Positions 13,466 through 13,622 of a stretch of DNA of 13,622 nt are shown in pieces (within the stretch, counting starts at the first letter, position 1; every line of letters begins with the position of its first letter). A program made the position numbers and the translations under genes. Location: positions 1-13,622 of the forward strand of contig JAGGRX010000016.1 of NCBI GenBank assembly GCA_021159405.1, read 5' to 3'. The notes beneath the pieces were generated by a model. It did no database searches. It had not been told where the DNA came from and saw nothing but the letters and a program-made list of their open reading frames with translations. The stretch is from Candidatus Bipolaricaulota bacterium. GTDB lineage: Bacteria; Bipolaricaulota; Bipolaricaulia; Bipolaricaulales; Bipolaricaulaceae.

Positions 13466-13622
13466 TTAATGGGCCAACTTTCTCAACATCAACCTGGTCA
13501 TCGCAAGATAGATCCAGGCTCCATTGTCTAGGGTAGGTATTCGTAGTCTTAACAAGCCTCCTCAAACGGCCCTGTTAAAAACATCCGTCCATGATGAGGT
13601 TGTGGAGCCAAGCGAAGGTCCA
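13466..13622 (-). pseudogene. Decayed C-terminus of a second IS5-family transposase, cut by window edge
   Basis: Reading the minus strand from the right edge, pieces of one transposase C-terminus appear in succession in different frames: TFAWLHNL (the E-motif region; the Glu itself would lie outside the window), then a stop, then RLRRLVK, then DYEYLP followed by an in-frame stop, then AWIYLAMTRLMLRKLAH and the final TAA at 13466-13468. IS5-type transposases end with this order (TFAWLHNFRRL ... DYE.LP ... A.IY.AM..LMLRRLA). At least two frameshifts and internal stops make it non-functional. It differs in sequence from the neighbouring intact transposase (TFAWLGNFRRLVVRWER), so it is a different element. 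The intact IS begins 9 bp past its stop. Confidence 0.7.

Noticed and set aside
1..13622. CRISPR array, tRNA or rRNA genes
   Set aside because: No regularly spaced repeats, no cloverleaf-like T-arm motifs and no rRNA-like conserved stretches were seen on reading either strand.

Overview
The window looks like chromosome of a GC-rich (clearly above 50 percent), probably thermophilic bacterium. The thermophile inference rests mainly on an overlapping ttuA-trmI pair, which makes the two tRNA T-loop modifications (s2T54 and m1A58) typical of heat-adapted cells. A flotillin/NfeD pair, a Thermotoga-like membrane pyrophosphatase and an SMC protein whose head reads more like archaeal than classical bacterial SMC suggest a deep-branching or uncultured bacterial lineage. 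I cannot place it further from sequence alone.

Layout. (1) 1-1770, minus strand: a small XRE-type HTH gene, translationally coupled (ATGA) to smc, which runs off the left edge. A promoter with a palindromic operator candidate precedes the pair. (2) 1741-3377, minus strand: two paralogous secreted coiled-coil proteins, each with a signal peptide and a C-terminal membrane segment, closed by a strong intrinsic terminator. (3) 3512-7273, plus strand: gltX, with an almost certainly leaderless promoter, then a membrane pyrophosphatase with the sequence signature of a K+-dependent, Na+-pumping enzyme, ended by a terminator. (4) 7278-7948, minus strand: a VapBC toxin-antitoxin pair. (5) 8029-9733, minus strand: ttuA-trmI. 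(6) 9772-10039, plus strand: a short AroM-like C-terminal remnant followed by a long inverted repeat with alternative pairings. (7) 10055-12595, minus strand: nfeD-floA plus a 44-residue ORF directly abutting floA. (8) 12614-13622: a complete IS5-family element with a programmed -1 frameshift, sitting next to the decayed end of a second, different IS5-family transposase.

How the parts work together. ttuA and trmI act on the same tRNA arm. nfeD and floA form the usual membrane-protease/flotillin module. vapBC is self-contained. gltX feeds translation, and pyrophosphatase removes PPi made by reactions such as aminoacylation while storing the energy as an ion gradient. The coiled-coil pair and the HTH-coupled, short-armed SMC are the least conventional parts. 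No tRNA, rRNA or CRISPR array was seen. No stretch over 300 bases lacks a gene; the largest gap is 2555-2777.
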